32,151 nucleotides of DNA from Acidimicrobiaceae bacterium (GTDB lineage: Bacteria; Actinomycetota; Acidimicrobiia; Acidimicrobiales; UBA8592), in NCBI GenBank assembly GCA_002724825.1, contig PBPU01000034.1:26734-58884 (forward strand), given 5' to 3'. Made by a program: the position numbers and the translations under genes. This document shows positions 8,105-16,121 of this stretch, piece after piece. Numbering within the stretch: position 1 is the stretch's first letter; every line of letters begins with the position of its first letter. The notes under the pieces are model-generated. The model did no database searches, had not been told where the DNA came from, and saw only the letters and a list, made by a program, of their open reading frames with translations.

Positions 8105-8543
8105 AGCAATAACTCTAGAAATTCCCTCACAAGTTGAGTATCTTTCACTAGTCCGAGCTGTTGTAGCCTCAGCTGCAAGTCTCGATCAGTCATTGGGCGA
8201 CCAACGAATTGATGACCTTCGACTTGCAGTCTCTGAAGCTACAACAAATGCGATCCGAGCACATGCAAGACTCGACTCAAATGAACGAATAACTATCCGA
8301 TTCGGAATAGATGGTGATCGCATAGAAGTAGAGGTTCAAGACCGCGGACCGGGGTTTGACCCGGAAACATTGGACCCAGCTGGACCGCTTACCGACACGG
8401 GCCGACTCGAGTACGAGGGAGGATTTGGCATCCCTCTGATGAAAATCCTCGCAGATGAAATAACAATTGAATCGGCAGATGAAGGAACAACCGTTAACCT
8501 AGTCGTCTACGTTTCCCCACCCTCAGAAAAATCAAATAATTAA
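8097..8543 (+). CDS. Anti-sigma factor serine/threonine kinase (RsbW/SpoIIAB-like)
   Basis: A 148-residue GHKL-type ATPase that sequesters a sigma factor and phosphorylates the STAS antagonist. The N box is RLAVSEATTNAIRAHA (catalytic Glu47, Mg-binding Asn51), the G1 box VQDRGPGFDP (80–89) and the G2 box GGFGIPLMKILADEI (108–122). All ATP-site boxes are present, so it should be an active kinase. It overlaps the STAS gene by 8 bases and is followed after 43 bases by an unknown 172-residue protein. Its sigma partner is not adjacent; the sigma-70 factor at 4646 is the closest candidate, by proximity only. Confidence 0.92.
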   Translation: MNKAITLEIPSQVEYLSLVRAVVASAASLDQSLGDQRIDDLRLAVSEATTNAIRAHARLDSNERITIRFGIDGDRIEVEVQDRGPGFDPETLDPAGPLTDTGRLEYEGGFGIPLMKILADEITIESADEGTTVNLVVYVSPPSEKSNN

Positions 8544-8586
8544 ACCTAGACAACTTTTCTCTACACGGCTTTATTACCATCTAAGA

Positions 8587-9105
8587 ATGGAAAACCCTGA
8601 AAACGGTCCTGAAATGCTTCCAAAGCCAGATGAGTTACTAGCCCTTCATTCGATAGCGAAAAGACTGTTTGATACCCTTCAAAATTGGTTCGAAATCGAA
8701 CCAAAAGTAACCATCGACTTAACAGAAGTTGATTCGGCAGTTATTGAGCTGAGCTCACCTCACATGATAATCGCAATGGCAATGAGAAAACTTCAAGCGT
8801 TACATCTTATCTCTACACCTGGAGTCCTTACATCCACAGACATCGTTATAGCAATTGTAAATGATATAGACAGAGCTCTTCTACAGGCTCCAAGCATGTA
8901 CCTCGAACGTGAAGTTGATATGACCAATTGGGATGCAGCATTTGCAAAGATGGAAAAAGATGAAACCCATCCAGAAGATATCCCCACAGTTGCTTCAGAA
9001 CCTGACCCGGAAATAGAAGAATTCCAAGTACATCATGAAGCGCTTCACCACGCTGTTCATGCAGTGGTTGAAGCATCGAATGGAGAAATAAAATACTTCC
9101 AATAG
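8587..9105 (+). CDS. Hypothetical acidic helical protein downstream of RsbV/RsbW
   Basis: I do not recognise this 172-residue protein. It is rich in Glu/Asp and apparently mostly helical. An N-terminal part (about 1–120) contains helix-like stretches such as ELLALHSIAKRLFDTL, a strand-like KVTIDLTEVDSAVIEL and a hydrophobic SPHMIIAMAMRKLQ. A disordered acidic linker around 125–148 follows, then a His-rich tail (FQVHHEALHHAVHAVVEAS). It has no signal peptide or clear membrane helix. It starts 43 bases after the anti-sigma kinase on the same strand, so it may share that transcript and be a third component, but no motif supports a role. The ATG at 8587 is the only sensible start. Confidence 0.65.
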   Translation: MENPENGPEMLPKPDELLALHSIAKRLFDTLQNWFEIEPKVTIDLTEVDSAVIELSSPHMIIAMAMRKLQALHLISTPGVLTSTDIVIAIVNDIDRALLQAPSMYLEREVDMTNWDAAFAKMEKDETHPEDIPTVASEPDPEIEEFQVHHEALHHAVHAVVEASNGEIKYFQ

Positions 9106-9195
9106 CTAGAAGAGAGTTCCCTATTTCTTTTGACTTCGGATGAAGAAGTATTTTTATGCAAGCTCCCTCTAAAATAAGAAATTGAGCTCTATAGA

Positions 9196-10587
9196 TTGAC
9201 TGGAGAAATGGCAGACAAAACGCCTTTACCTGATTTACCAAACTGGACTTGGCTTGGTGGAGATAGCGGGCTAGCGAGGCGCGTCGGCAAACCAGTTCGA
9301 AATTTTCTAAACATAGAAGCAGCTGGAGGGATATTACTCCTTATTGCAACAGCCGTTGCCCTTATTTGGGCCAATTCGCCATGGGCGGGAAGCTATGAAA
9401 ATCTTTGGAATACCCACTTTGAACTGGCAGTCGGTAGTTACCACATGGGGGGATCTGGACATCACCTCACCTTGGGCTACCTAGTGAATGATGCGTTGAT
9501 GGCTATTTTCTTCTTTGTGGTCGGTCTTGAGATCAAAAGAGAGCTGGTAACAGGACATCTAAAAGACCCAAAGGCAGCAGCTCTTCCGGTAATAGCGGCA
9601 ATAGGAGGAATGCTCTTTCCGGCACTTATTTTCTTCGCTTTCAATCCTTCAGGTGATCCCGCCTCCGGCTGGGGGATTCCAATGGCAACAGATATTGCAT
9701 TTGCGGTCGGTGTTGTTTCACTTCTAGGCGATCGGGTCGGACGTCCTCTAAAAGTATTTCTACTAAGTCTCGCCATAGTTGATGACATTGGTGCGATTTT
9801 AGTAATAGCTATTTTCTATACTTCCAGCATCTCAGTGTCTTGGTCCATAGCGGCCATAGGTATCCTTGCTGTAATCGTGATACTCAAATTCATAAAAATT
9901 TGGTACATTCCGATTTATATTCTTTTAGGCTTCGCCTTCTGGTTAGCAACATTTGAGTCCGGAATTCACGCTACAATTGCCGGTGTTATTCTCGGCCTAA
10001 TTACTCCTGCCAAACCCCAGCAATCTAAAGAAGAAGGTATTAAGGCACTTGAGTGGCTGCGCGAAAAGGGAGAAAACATTTACCCTGTAGATGTACGTAT
10101 CACCGCAATGGAACTGAACGAGTCATCTTCTTCGATAGCGGAACGAATAGGGACAGTACTTCATCCAATTTCAAGTTTTATCATTATCCCTATCTTTGCT
10201 TTAGCAAACGCTGGAGTTGATTTAGGGGGAGGAGTCTTAGGAGACGCTGCAGGAAGTGCTATTACATGGGGAGTCGCCCTCGGTCTCGTAATAGGAAAGA
10301 CAGGAGGTATTTTCTTAATGACTTGGATAGCTGTAAGACTGCCCTTTACTACCCGTCCGAAAGAACTTAATAACATGTCTCTTCTCGGCTTATCGGCTGC
10401 AGCAGGGATTGGCTTTACGGTTGCACTCTTTATCACCAATCTTGCCTATAAAGATAATTTACTTTTCGCAGATGAATCAAAGATAGGAATCCTATTTGCA
10501 TCGTTGGTAGCAGGAATAATAGGGGTCTTATTCTTACATTACGGAACAAAAAAACATAGAAATGTTAAGCAAGAAAGCTATAGATAA
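9196..10587 (+). CDS. nhaA: Na+/H+ antiporter NhaA
   Basis: An integral membrane antiporter expelling Na+ in exchange for protons. Many hydrophobic helices cover about residues 42–455. The functional core is present: FFFVVGLEIKREL (104–116), PMATDIAFAVG (162–172, D166 corresponding to E. coli Asp133) and LAIVDDIGAIL (192–202, the paired Asp196/Asp197 equivalent to E. coli Asp163/164). The C-terminal half has LSAAAGIGFTVALFI. At 463 residues it is longer than the ~390 of E. coli because of a ~40-residue hydrophilic N-terminus and a loop near 270–310. The start is uncertain: TTG at 9196, or ATG at 9208 which sits only two bases after GGAG. Its presence fits a saline habitat. Confidence 0.95.
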   Translation: MTGEMADKTPLPDLPNWTWLGGDSGLARRVGKPVRNFLNIEAAGGILLLIATAVALIWANSPWAGSYENLWNTHFELAVGSYHMGGSGHHLTLGYLVNDALMAIFFFVVGLEIKRELVTGHLKDPKAAALPVIAAIGGMLFPALIFFAFNPSGDPASGWGIPMATDIAFAVGVVSLLGDRVGRPLKVFLLSLAIVDDIGAILVIAIFYTSSISVSWSIAAIGILAVIVILKFIKIWYIPIYILLGFAFWLATFESGIHATIAGVILGLITPAKPQQSKEEGIKALEWLREKGENIYPVDVRITAMELNESSSSIAERIGTVLHPISSFIIIPIFALANAGVDLGGGVLGDAAGSAITWGVALGLVIGKTGGIFLMTWIAVRLPFTTRPKELNNMSLLGLSAAAGIGFTVALFITNLAYKDNLLFADESKIGILFASLVAGIIGVLFLHYGTKKHRNVKQESYR

Positions 10588-10650
10588 ACGCTCCCTATGC
10601 GCCGAGAAGTTACAAAATTTAACGACCAACAGCAGAACTGACAACAAACG

Positions 10651-10666
10651 TATTTGTAAACAAATA
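10651..10666. promoter_or_regulatory. Perfect inverted repeat upstream of topA
   Basis: TATTTGT and ACAAATA form 7-base arms separated by AA, a perfect 16-base dyad about 110 bases before the topA start. TAGAAT at 10680–10685, 13 bases further on, resembles a -10 hexamer, so the dyad would cover the -35 region and could be an operator. No terminator-like T run follows, which argues against a transcription stop for nhaA. The binding factor is unknown. Confidence 0.35.
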
Positions 10667-10775
10667 AATCATTTTTTCGTAGAATGCGTTGCAAACGCGA
10701 AATTTTAGGTTACTCTCACGCCCCGAAAGCAAACACAGTTTTTTGTTGCTTCTTTGAAATAGAAATGGATGGATT

Positions 10776-13700
10776 GTGCCTAAAGCACTTGTCATAGTTG
10801 AATCACCAGCGAAAGCTAAAACAATTAAACGCTACCTTGGGTCTGATTACTCAGTTGAAGCTTCAGTTGGTCATATCAGGGACATCATCCAACCAAAAAA
10901 TGTCAAAACTGATAAACGGTACGATCTGACAATTCATGAAGATAACTCGGAACTTCATAAGTACGGTATTGATGTATCTGGAGAGAGTCCTTCAGAAAAT
11001 ATCTGGGAACCGTGGTACGTTGTCAGTGAAAATAGTAAAAAAACGATTACCCAATTACGTAAAGCGTTGAAGAGCGTTGATCTTTTATACCTTGCTACTG
11101 ATGAAGACCGTGAGGGAGAGGCAATAGCCTGGCACCTAGTTGAAGTCCTCAAACCAAAAGTTCCGTTTTACAGAATGGTTTTTCATGAAATAACAGAAAA
11201 GGCCATTGTTGGAGCCCTCGAACAAACCAGAGATATCGATATGAACCTTGTGGCCGCCCAAGAAGCGCGAAGAATCATGGATCGAATGTCAGGTTTTGGT
11301 TGGTCTGGCGTGATGAGACAAGTCATAGGAGGCGGGGCTTCTGGGGGGCCAGTTCAAAGTCCAACGACTCGACGACTAGTTGAACGTGAACGAGAACGTA
11401 TCAGGTTTATAAGCGCTGACTATTGCAGCTTATCTGCAAGTGTTCGCCACAAAAATGCAGGTGTTGTGTTCAATACAAAACTTATAGAAATTAATAACCA
11501 GAAAGTTGTTTCCGGGAAAAATGATTTCGATGAGAATGGAGAGCTTAAAAAAAGCAACGAAGTGGTCGTGCTAGATGAGAACCGTTCGAACTCGTTGAGA
11601 GAAGCATTAAAATCTGGAACTCTTTCTGTGAGTTCGATTGAGCGTTCTCCGTATCAAAGAAAACCAAAACCTCCTTTCACCACGTCTACCTTCCAGCAGG
11701 AAGTTATTAACAAGCTTGGAGGGTCAGCCAGCGCAGCCATGGGTATAGCGCAGAGCTTGTACCAAAATGGGTATATTACCTATCACCGAACGGACAGTAC
11801 GGCTTTATCTGATCAAGCTATTGAAGCGGCCCGAGCAAGTATAGAAACCGAATGCGGAATAGAATATCTACCTCGGGAAGTTCGAACATATGAGAATAAA
11901 ACATCTAGTGCCCAATTAGCGCATGAAGCGATACGCCCAGCTGGCGAAACGTTCCGACACCCTGACGAGCTCAAAGGAGACCTAAATAAAGATCAGCTTC
12001 GGGTCTACGAAATTATTTGGAAAAGAACACTCGCATCCCAAATGACAGACGAAAGGGGGGAAACAGCTCGGATGCTGCTTAGCGGGGCGGTTTCTTTCGA
12101 CGATAGTTCTGAATCCCAAACTCTGACATTTAGTGCAAGCGGCCGAGTTATTACACATCCAGGATTCCGGTACATATATGAAGAAACACCGGAAAATGAC
12201 GAAGAGGTAGAAGGTGAAGAAATACTCCCCGACCTTCCTGAAGGAGAAACCGTAACCATTGAGGGAATCGAAGTGAAGAATCACTCCACGAAACCTCCAG
12301 CAAGATTTACAGAATCATCAATTGTCAAATGGATGGAAGAAGTAGGTATCGGACGACCTTCAACCTTTTCTGCAACAATAGGGAAAATTCGCGCACGAGA
12401 ATATACCTACAAAGAAGGCCGTTCATTGGTTCCGACAGTGAAGGGAATCGTAGGAACTAATTTCCTCGAATTAGAATTTAACGAAGAAGTCCAATATCAC
12501 AATAGAGCTAACTTAGAACAAAGCCTCGATAAAATTGCTAATGGGGATAAGAACAGAGTTGAAACTTTAGACAAATGGTGGTTTGAACCAGCAATAGGCT
12601 TTAAACACAAACTTGTTGATGTGGAGGACAAGATCCAACTAGGTGAGCTACCAAAACTTCGTCATGAGATAGCCCACCAAGTTGGATTTGATCCTGAGTC
12701 GAACCAAAACATTTACGCGCGTTTTGCCAACCAGAAGCCATATGTCCAATACGACATCGACGGCGAAACTGCATCAATCCCCGAAAGTCTTCCCCCAGAC
12801 CAACTTACAGTTCCAAAGGCGAAAGAATACCTAAATGCAGCAGCGGAACCGGATCAGGTACTATGTGAGGATCCCGAAACTGGTCTTGATGTAGTTCTAA
12901 GGCAAGGAAGCTACGGATGGTACGTCTCTCTAGGGCATTTCCCCAAATGGCCTAGATCCTCTTCACCAGAAGGCGAGCTAATGCGACTCCCACACCACCT
13001 AAAACCACTAAAGGTGGCTGCTGCCTATCTTCGCTCTGCTATAGATCCTACGGATGATGAAGCTATCCTCTACCTACTCAACTCCCCCAAACGTGGAATT
13101 GGAAAAAGATCAATAGAACACTTTCAAAAAATTGCAGAAGATAACCAGTGCAGTTTACTTGAAGCTTTCCAGACAGGGAGCGTGCTTAAATCAGGAAGCA
13201 GTCAAGAATCAGCACTAGAAAAGCTAATCCAGTTGATTACGCAGTATCAGAAAAAACAGGAAAGTGAAAGACCGAGCTCCCTAATTCGTGAACTACTGCA
13301 TGATTCCGGGTACTGGGAAGAAGTTCTAGCGCTGAAGGATCCCGAATCAAAAATCAAAAATATTGAATTATTCATATCCGCATTGTCCAAATTCGATAAT
13401 TGCCAAGTTGCCGTTGATGTACTTTTTGAGAGAGAAAGACTTAAAAATACCCCAAGGCCCAAAACGGCTTCATTGATAGATGGAATGGATCCTGAAACCT
13501 TAACCAAAGAAGAAGCCCTACAGCTTCTGAGCCTCCCCAAGGTTCTAGAGCCAGATGGTGATTCGCAAATTACTCCTACAAACCCTGATCCAGAAACCGA
13601 AACATCAGAAGAAGAAATACCTGAAATTACTGTTCATAACGGACCCTACGGACCATATCTACGTTTTGGAGATGACACCAGAAGTCTTGGAGATGATGAT

Positions 13701-13979
13701 GACCCATTCACAATTACATATAGCCGTGCCCGTGAAATACTCTCACAGCCGAAACAGTTTCGCCGACGCCAATCAAAAGAAATTACATTGAAAAACGATG
13801 ACGGGAGCCCATGTACTGATCCGGTATCAGAAAAACCTATCGTCCTCAAAGAAGGACGATTTGGTCCATACGTTACCGATGGCGATACAAACGCAAGTCT
13901 TCAACTTGGCGACTCCGTCGAACAAATGAACGGTGAACGAGCGAAAGAGCTTCTAGCAGAACGTCGAGCCCAACAGTAG
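10776..13979 (+). CDS. topA: DNA topoisomerase I with a UvrD/PcrA 2B-like insertion
   Basis: Type IA topoisomerase relaxing negative supercoils. GTG start at 10776; 1067 residues. The Toprim domain (about 1–140) has VIVESPAKAKTI and ATDEDREGEAIAWH (acidic D109/E110/D111); the core follows with catalytic Tyr at about Y336 in YITYHRTDST, then HEAIRP (393–398) and VGIGRPSTFSATIGKIRARE. There are no zinc-finger cysteine motifs; instead the C-terminus has repeats of the Gly-Pro-Tyr type (GSYGWYVSLG at 711–720, NGPYGPYLRFGDD at 955–967, GRFGPYVTDGDTNASL at 1027–1042). Repeat two is interrupted: its first half ends near 721, its second half resumes at RPKTASLIDGMDPETLT (about 894–910), and the residues between resemble a helicase 2B subdomain. 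The usual GRVQS stretch is GGPVQS (190–195). It is preceded by a dyad and a possible -10. Confidence 0.95.
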   Translation: MPKALVIVESPAKAKTIKRYLGSDYSVEASVGHIRDIIQPKNVKTDKRYDLTIHEDNSELHKYGIDVSGESPSENIWEPWYVVSENSKKTITQLRKALKSVDLLYLATDEDREGEAIAWHLVEVLKPKVPFYRMVFHEITEKAIVGALEQTRDIDMNLVAAQEARRIMDRMSGFGWSGVMRQVIGGGASGGPVQSPTTRRLVERERERIRFISADYCSLSASVRHKNAGVVFNTKLIEINNQKVVSGKNDFDENGELKKSNEVVVLDENRSNSLREALKSGTLSVSSIERSPYQRKPKPPFTTSTFQQEVINKLGGSASAAMGIAQSLYQNGYITYHRTDSTALSDQAIEAARASIETECGIEYLPREVRTYENKTSSAQLAHEAIRPAGETFRHPDELKGDLNKDQLRVYEIIWKRTLASQMTDERGETARMLLSGAVSFDDSSESQTLTFSASGRVITHPGFRYIYEETPENDEEVEGEEILPDLPEGETVTIEGIEVKNHSTKPPARFTESSIVKWMEEVGIGRPSTFSATIGKIRAREYTYKEGRSLVPTVKGIVGTNFLELEFNEEVQYHNRANLEQSLDKIANGDKNRVETLDKWWFEPAIGFKHKLVDVEDKIQLGELPKLRHEIAHQVGFDPESNQNIYARFANQKPYVQYDIDGETASIPESLPPDQLTVPKAKEYLNAAAEPDQVLCEDPETGLDVVLRQGSYGWYVSLGHFPKWPRSSSPEGELMRLPHHLKPLKVAAAYLRSAIDPTDDEAILYLLNSPKRGIGKRSIEHFQKIAEDNQCSLLEAFQTGSVLKSGSSQESALEKLIQLITQYQKKQESERPSSLIRELLHDSGYWEEVLALKDPESKIKNIELFISALSKFDNCQVAVDVLFERERLKNTPRPKTASLIDGMDPETLTKEEALQLLSLPKVLEPDGDSQITPTNPDPETETSEEEIPEITVHNGPYGPYLRFGDDTRSLGDDDDPFTITYSRAREILSQPKQFRRRQSKEITLKNDDGSPCTDPVSEKPIVLKEGRFGPYVTDGDTNASLQLGDSVEQMNGERAKELLAERRAQQ
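13002..13397 (+). other. UvrD/PcrA-type helicase 2B-like domain inserted in TopA
   Basis: TopA residues about 743–874. The opening (AAAYLRSAIDPTDDEAI, then LLNSPKRGIGKRSIEHF) matches the pattern that starts subdomain 2B of SF1A helicases: AYLR, then NP-x-DD-x-A, then N-x-P-x-RGIG-x-x-(S/T). The following helices include SLLEAF, LIQLITQY, LIRELLHDSGYWEEVL and KIKNIELFISALSKF, the last matching the xxNLEELxxxAxxF helix that closes 2B. No Walker A, Walker B or other helicase motor motif is present in TopA. The recognition is from remembered family patterns, not a search. Confidence 0.7.
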
Positions 13980-14033
13980 AAAGCGACTGGATCCTCTGAT
14001 TATCTCTCTCAAATTTTTTGTTGTGTTTATGCC

Positions 14034-15503
14034 TTGCTTAAGACTTCAAACTACTCTGATCGCGTGACTTCAGAACAATCTTCAACTTCTCATCATGGGG
14101 ACCTTGTTGCAGGCCATCAGAGCCTTGCTGGAAATCTTTGGGTCGAGAAAATATTTGGAAGTTTTCAATATTTCCGTTTGTGGATCGTGCAAGCAGTTGG
14201 ATCTACTGGTGATTGGCTTGGTTTTCTAGCTATCGCCGCTGCGGCCACTGAACTGGGAGGAGGAACACCTGAAACAGCTGTAGGGTTTGTCTTTTCTGTT
14301 CGGATAATTCCAGGCCTCTTCCTAGCTCCTCTTGCGGGTGTGCTTGTAGATCGCTGGGACCGTAAGAAAGTTATGATTTACTGTGACCTCGCTCGAGTGC
14401 TTATTCTACTTCTTCTTCCATTTGCCTCAGCTGTATGGCATTTAGTGCTGGCATCCCTTGCTCTAGAAATCTTTACCCTGTTGTGGATTCCAGCAAAAGA
14501 CTCTGTAGTTCCAAGTATCGTCCCAAAAGAAAGCCTGACGACCGTAAATTCCCTCCAAATGGCAGCAACCTACGGAACTGTTCCAATAGCTGCAGCCATC
14601 TTTATCTTTCTCGGCCGCTTGGCCGACAAAATTTCATCATGGCCCGGAGCTTCGTCGTTTAATGCTGATCAAATTGGATTAGGTTTTTTTGCTGATTCAC
14701 TCACATTTCTATTTTCAGCATTGATGATTCTGTTTATTGCTATACCTCAACGCTCGATCTCTGAAACTTCACCCAAACAGAAACCGCGCCTTGATTTATC
14801 ATCAACAATTAAGGAATTGCGCGAAGGTTGGGAATTTATCTTCGTGAACCCAGTCGTCCGAGCTGTTTGTGCCGCTTTGGGTGCCGGTTTAATTGGTGGA
14901 GGTATGTTGATCCCCCTAGGTCCAATTTTCGCAAAGGATGTCTTGGGAGAGAATCCAGCTGATGGTATGTCCGTCCTTCAGACAGCATTAGGTATAGGTG
15001 TTGCAGTTGGGGTTGCATCTCTTGCAATGTCAAAAAATAAAGTTGGACAATTGAAGCTATTTGTCTTTTCAGTCTTTGCTGCAGGTGCCAGTCTTCTCGT
15101 TGCTGCATCGATGTCTGGTTTATGGCCTGCGGCAGCTCTTATAGGTTTATTAGGAGTCTTTGCTGGGGCAATTTATGTCTTGGGATTCACCCTTCTGCAG
15201 ATCAGTGTTGCTGAGGAACTTCGCGGAAGAATTTTTTCAGCCGTCTACACCATTGTCAGACTATCTCTAATCATTGCAATGTCTATAGGTCCATTCGTCG
15301 CCGCTACCCTCAACGGACTTTCTGAAGAAATCTTCGATAAGCGGCTCAGCATTTTTGGTTGGACCGTATTTATTCCAGGTGTTCGAATTACATTATGGAT
15401 GGCAGCCCTGATCATTCTTGGAGCTGGTTTCCTTGCCTTCACTTCGGTGAGAAATTTTCTAGAGGATGATCTAGCCTTAGATAGGGAGGAAAAAACTAAG
15501 TGA
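14034..15503 (+). CDS. MFS transporter (12 transmembrane segments)
   Basis: A 489-residue major facilitator superfamily permease, most like the drug/macrolide-efflux type of MFS proteins with a long hydrophilic N-terminus. Hydrophobic helices run through about residues 45–475, with a central cytoplasmic loop near 240–265 (SISETSPKQKPRLD). The loop between helices 2 and 3 has the MFS motif-A signature AGVLVDRWDRKKVM. The TTG at 14034 lacks a clear Shine–Dalgarno; GTG at 14064 (VTSEQSS) is a reasonable alternative. The stop overlaps the tmk start (GTGA), so the transporter is translationally coupled to tmk, an arrangement that says little about its substrate, which cannot be read from the sequence. 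Confidence 0.88.
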   Translation: MLKTSNYSDRVTSEQSSTSHHGDLVAGHQSLAGNLWVEKIFGSFQYFRLWIVQAVGSTGDWLGFLAIAAAATELGGGTPETAVGFVFSVRIIPGLFLAPLAGVLVDRWDRKKVMIYCDLARVLILLLLPFASAVWHLVLASLALEIFTLLWIPAKDSVVPSIVPKESLTTVNSLQMAATYGTVPIAAAIFIFLGRLADKISSWPGASSFNADQIGLGFFADSLTFLFSALMILFIAIPQRSISETSPKQKPRLDLSSTIKELREGWEFIFVNPVVRAVCAALGAGLIGGGMLIPLGPIFAKDVLGENPADGMSVLQTALGIGVAVGVASLAMSKNKVGQLKLFVFSVFAAGASLLVAASMSGLWPAAALIGLLGVFAGAIYVLGFTLLQISVAEELRGRIFSAVYTIVRLSLIIAMSIGPFVAATLNGLSEEIFDKRLSIFGWTVFIPGVRITLWMAALIILGAGFLAFTSVRNFLEDDLALDREEKTK

Positions 15504-16120
15504 CTGGATTACTTATAGCTTTTGAAGGTGGAGATGCCAGTGGGAAAACCACTCAAGCGCGCCGTATATCCGACCTTATCGGAGCTTTTTTTACTCGCGA
15601 ACCTGGAGGGACGGAAGTTGGAGAGTCACTTCGCGACCTTCTTCTTGATGCTCAAACCCCACTTGCATTTCGAACGGAAGCGCTTCTTATGGCCGCATCA
15701 AGAGCCCAGTTAGTCGAGGAAGTCATACGACCTAATCTTGAAAACGGAATACATGTAGTCTCAGATCGATTCTTAGCTTCATCTCTCGTCTACCAAGGAT
15801 ACGCAACGAGTCTTCCTGTAAACGATGTGAGAGAATTGTCGATCTTTGCGACAAATGGGCTTCTCCCAGACTTAACAGTACTCATAGACGTTCCTGTGGA
15901 GTTATCTATGCAACGAAGAACAGATATGCCTGACAGGTTTGAAAGTGAGACAACTGAATTTCACGAAAAAGTTCGTAGAGGTTATTTGGCATTAGCTGAA
16001 AGCGATCTTGAAAAGTGGGTAGTTATTGATGGCTCAGGTTCTCTAGAGCAGGTTAGCAGCCTTGTTGACCAAGCAATAACCGGGCACTTAGGTCTTTCCT
16101 TAACTAGTTCGAGTTCGTGA
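15500..16120 (+). CDS. tmk: Thymidylate kinase
   Basis: Phosphorylates dTMP to dTDP with ATP. The 206 residues carry the P-loop FEGGDASGKTTQ (8–19), TREPGGTEVGE (32–42), the DR-type motif SDRFLASSLVYQGY (88–101) and the LID RRTDMPDRFE (139–148). It starts with GTG at 15500, overlapping the MFS stop, and ends one base before the ATG of the delta-prime gene at 16122. The tmk–holB pairing is common across bacteria and joins dTTP supply to the replicase clamp loader. All active-site elements are present. Confidence 0.96.
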   Translation: MTGLLIAFEGGDASGKTTQARRISDLIGAFFTREPGGTEVGESLRDLLLDAQTPLAFRTEALLMAASRAQLVEEVIRPNLENGIHVVSDRFLASSLVYQGYATSLPVNDVRELSIFATNGLLPDLTVLIDVPVELSMQRRTDMPDRFESETTEFHEKVRRGYLALAESDLEKWVVIDGSGSLEQVSSLVDQAITGHLGLSLTSSSS

Positions 16121-16121
16121 T

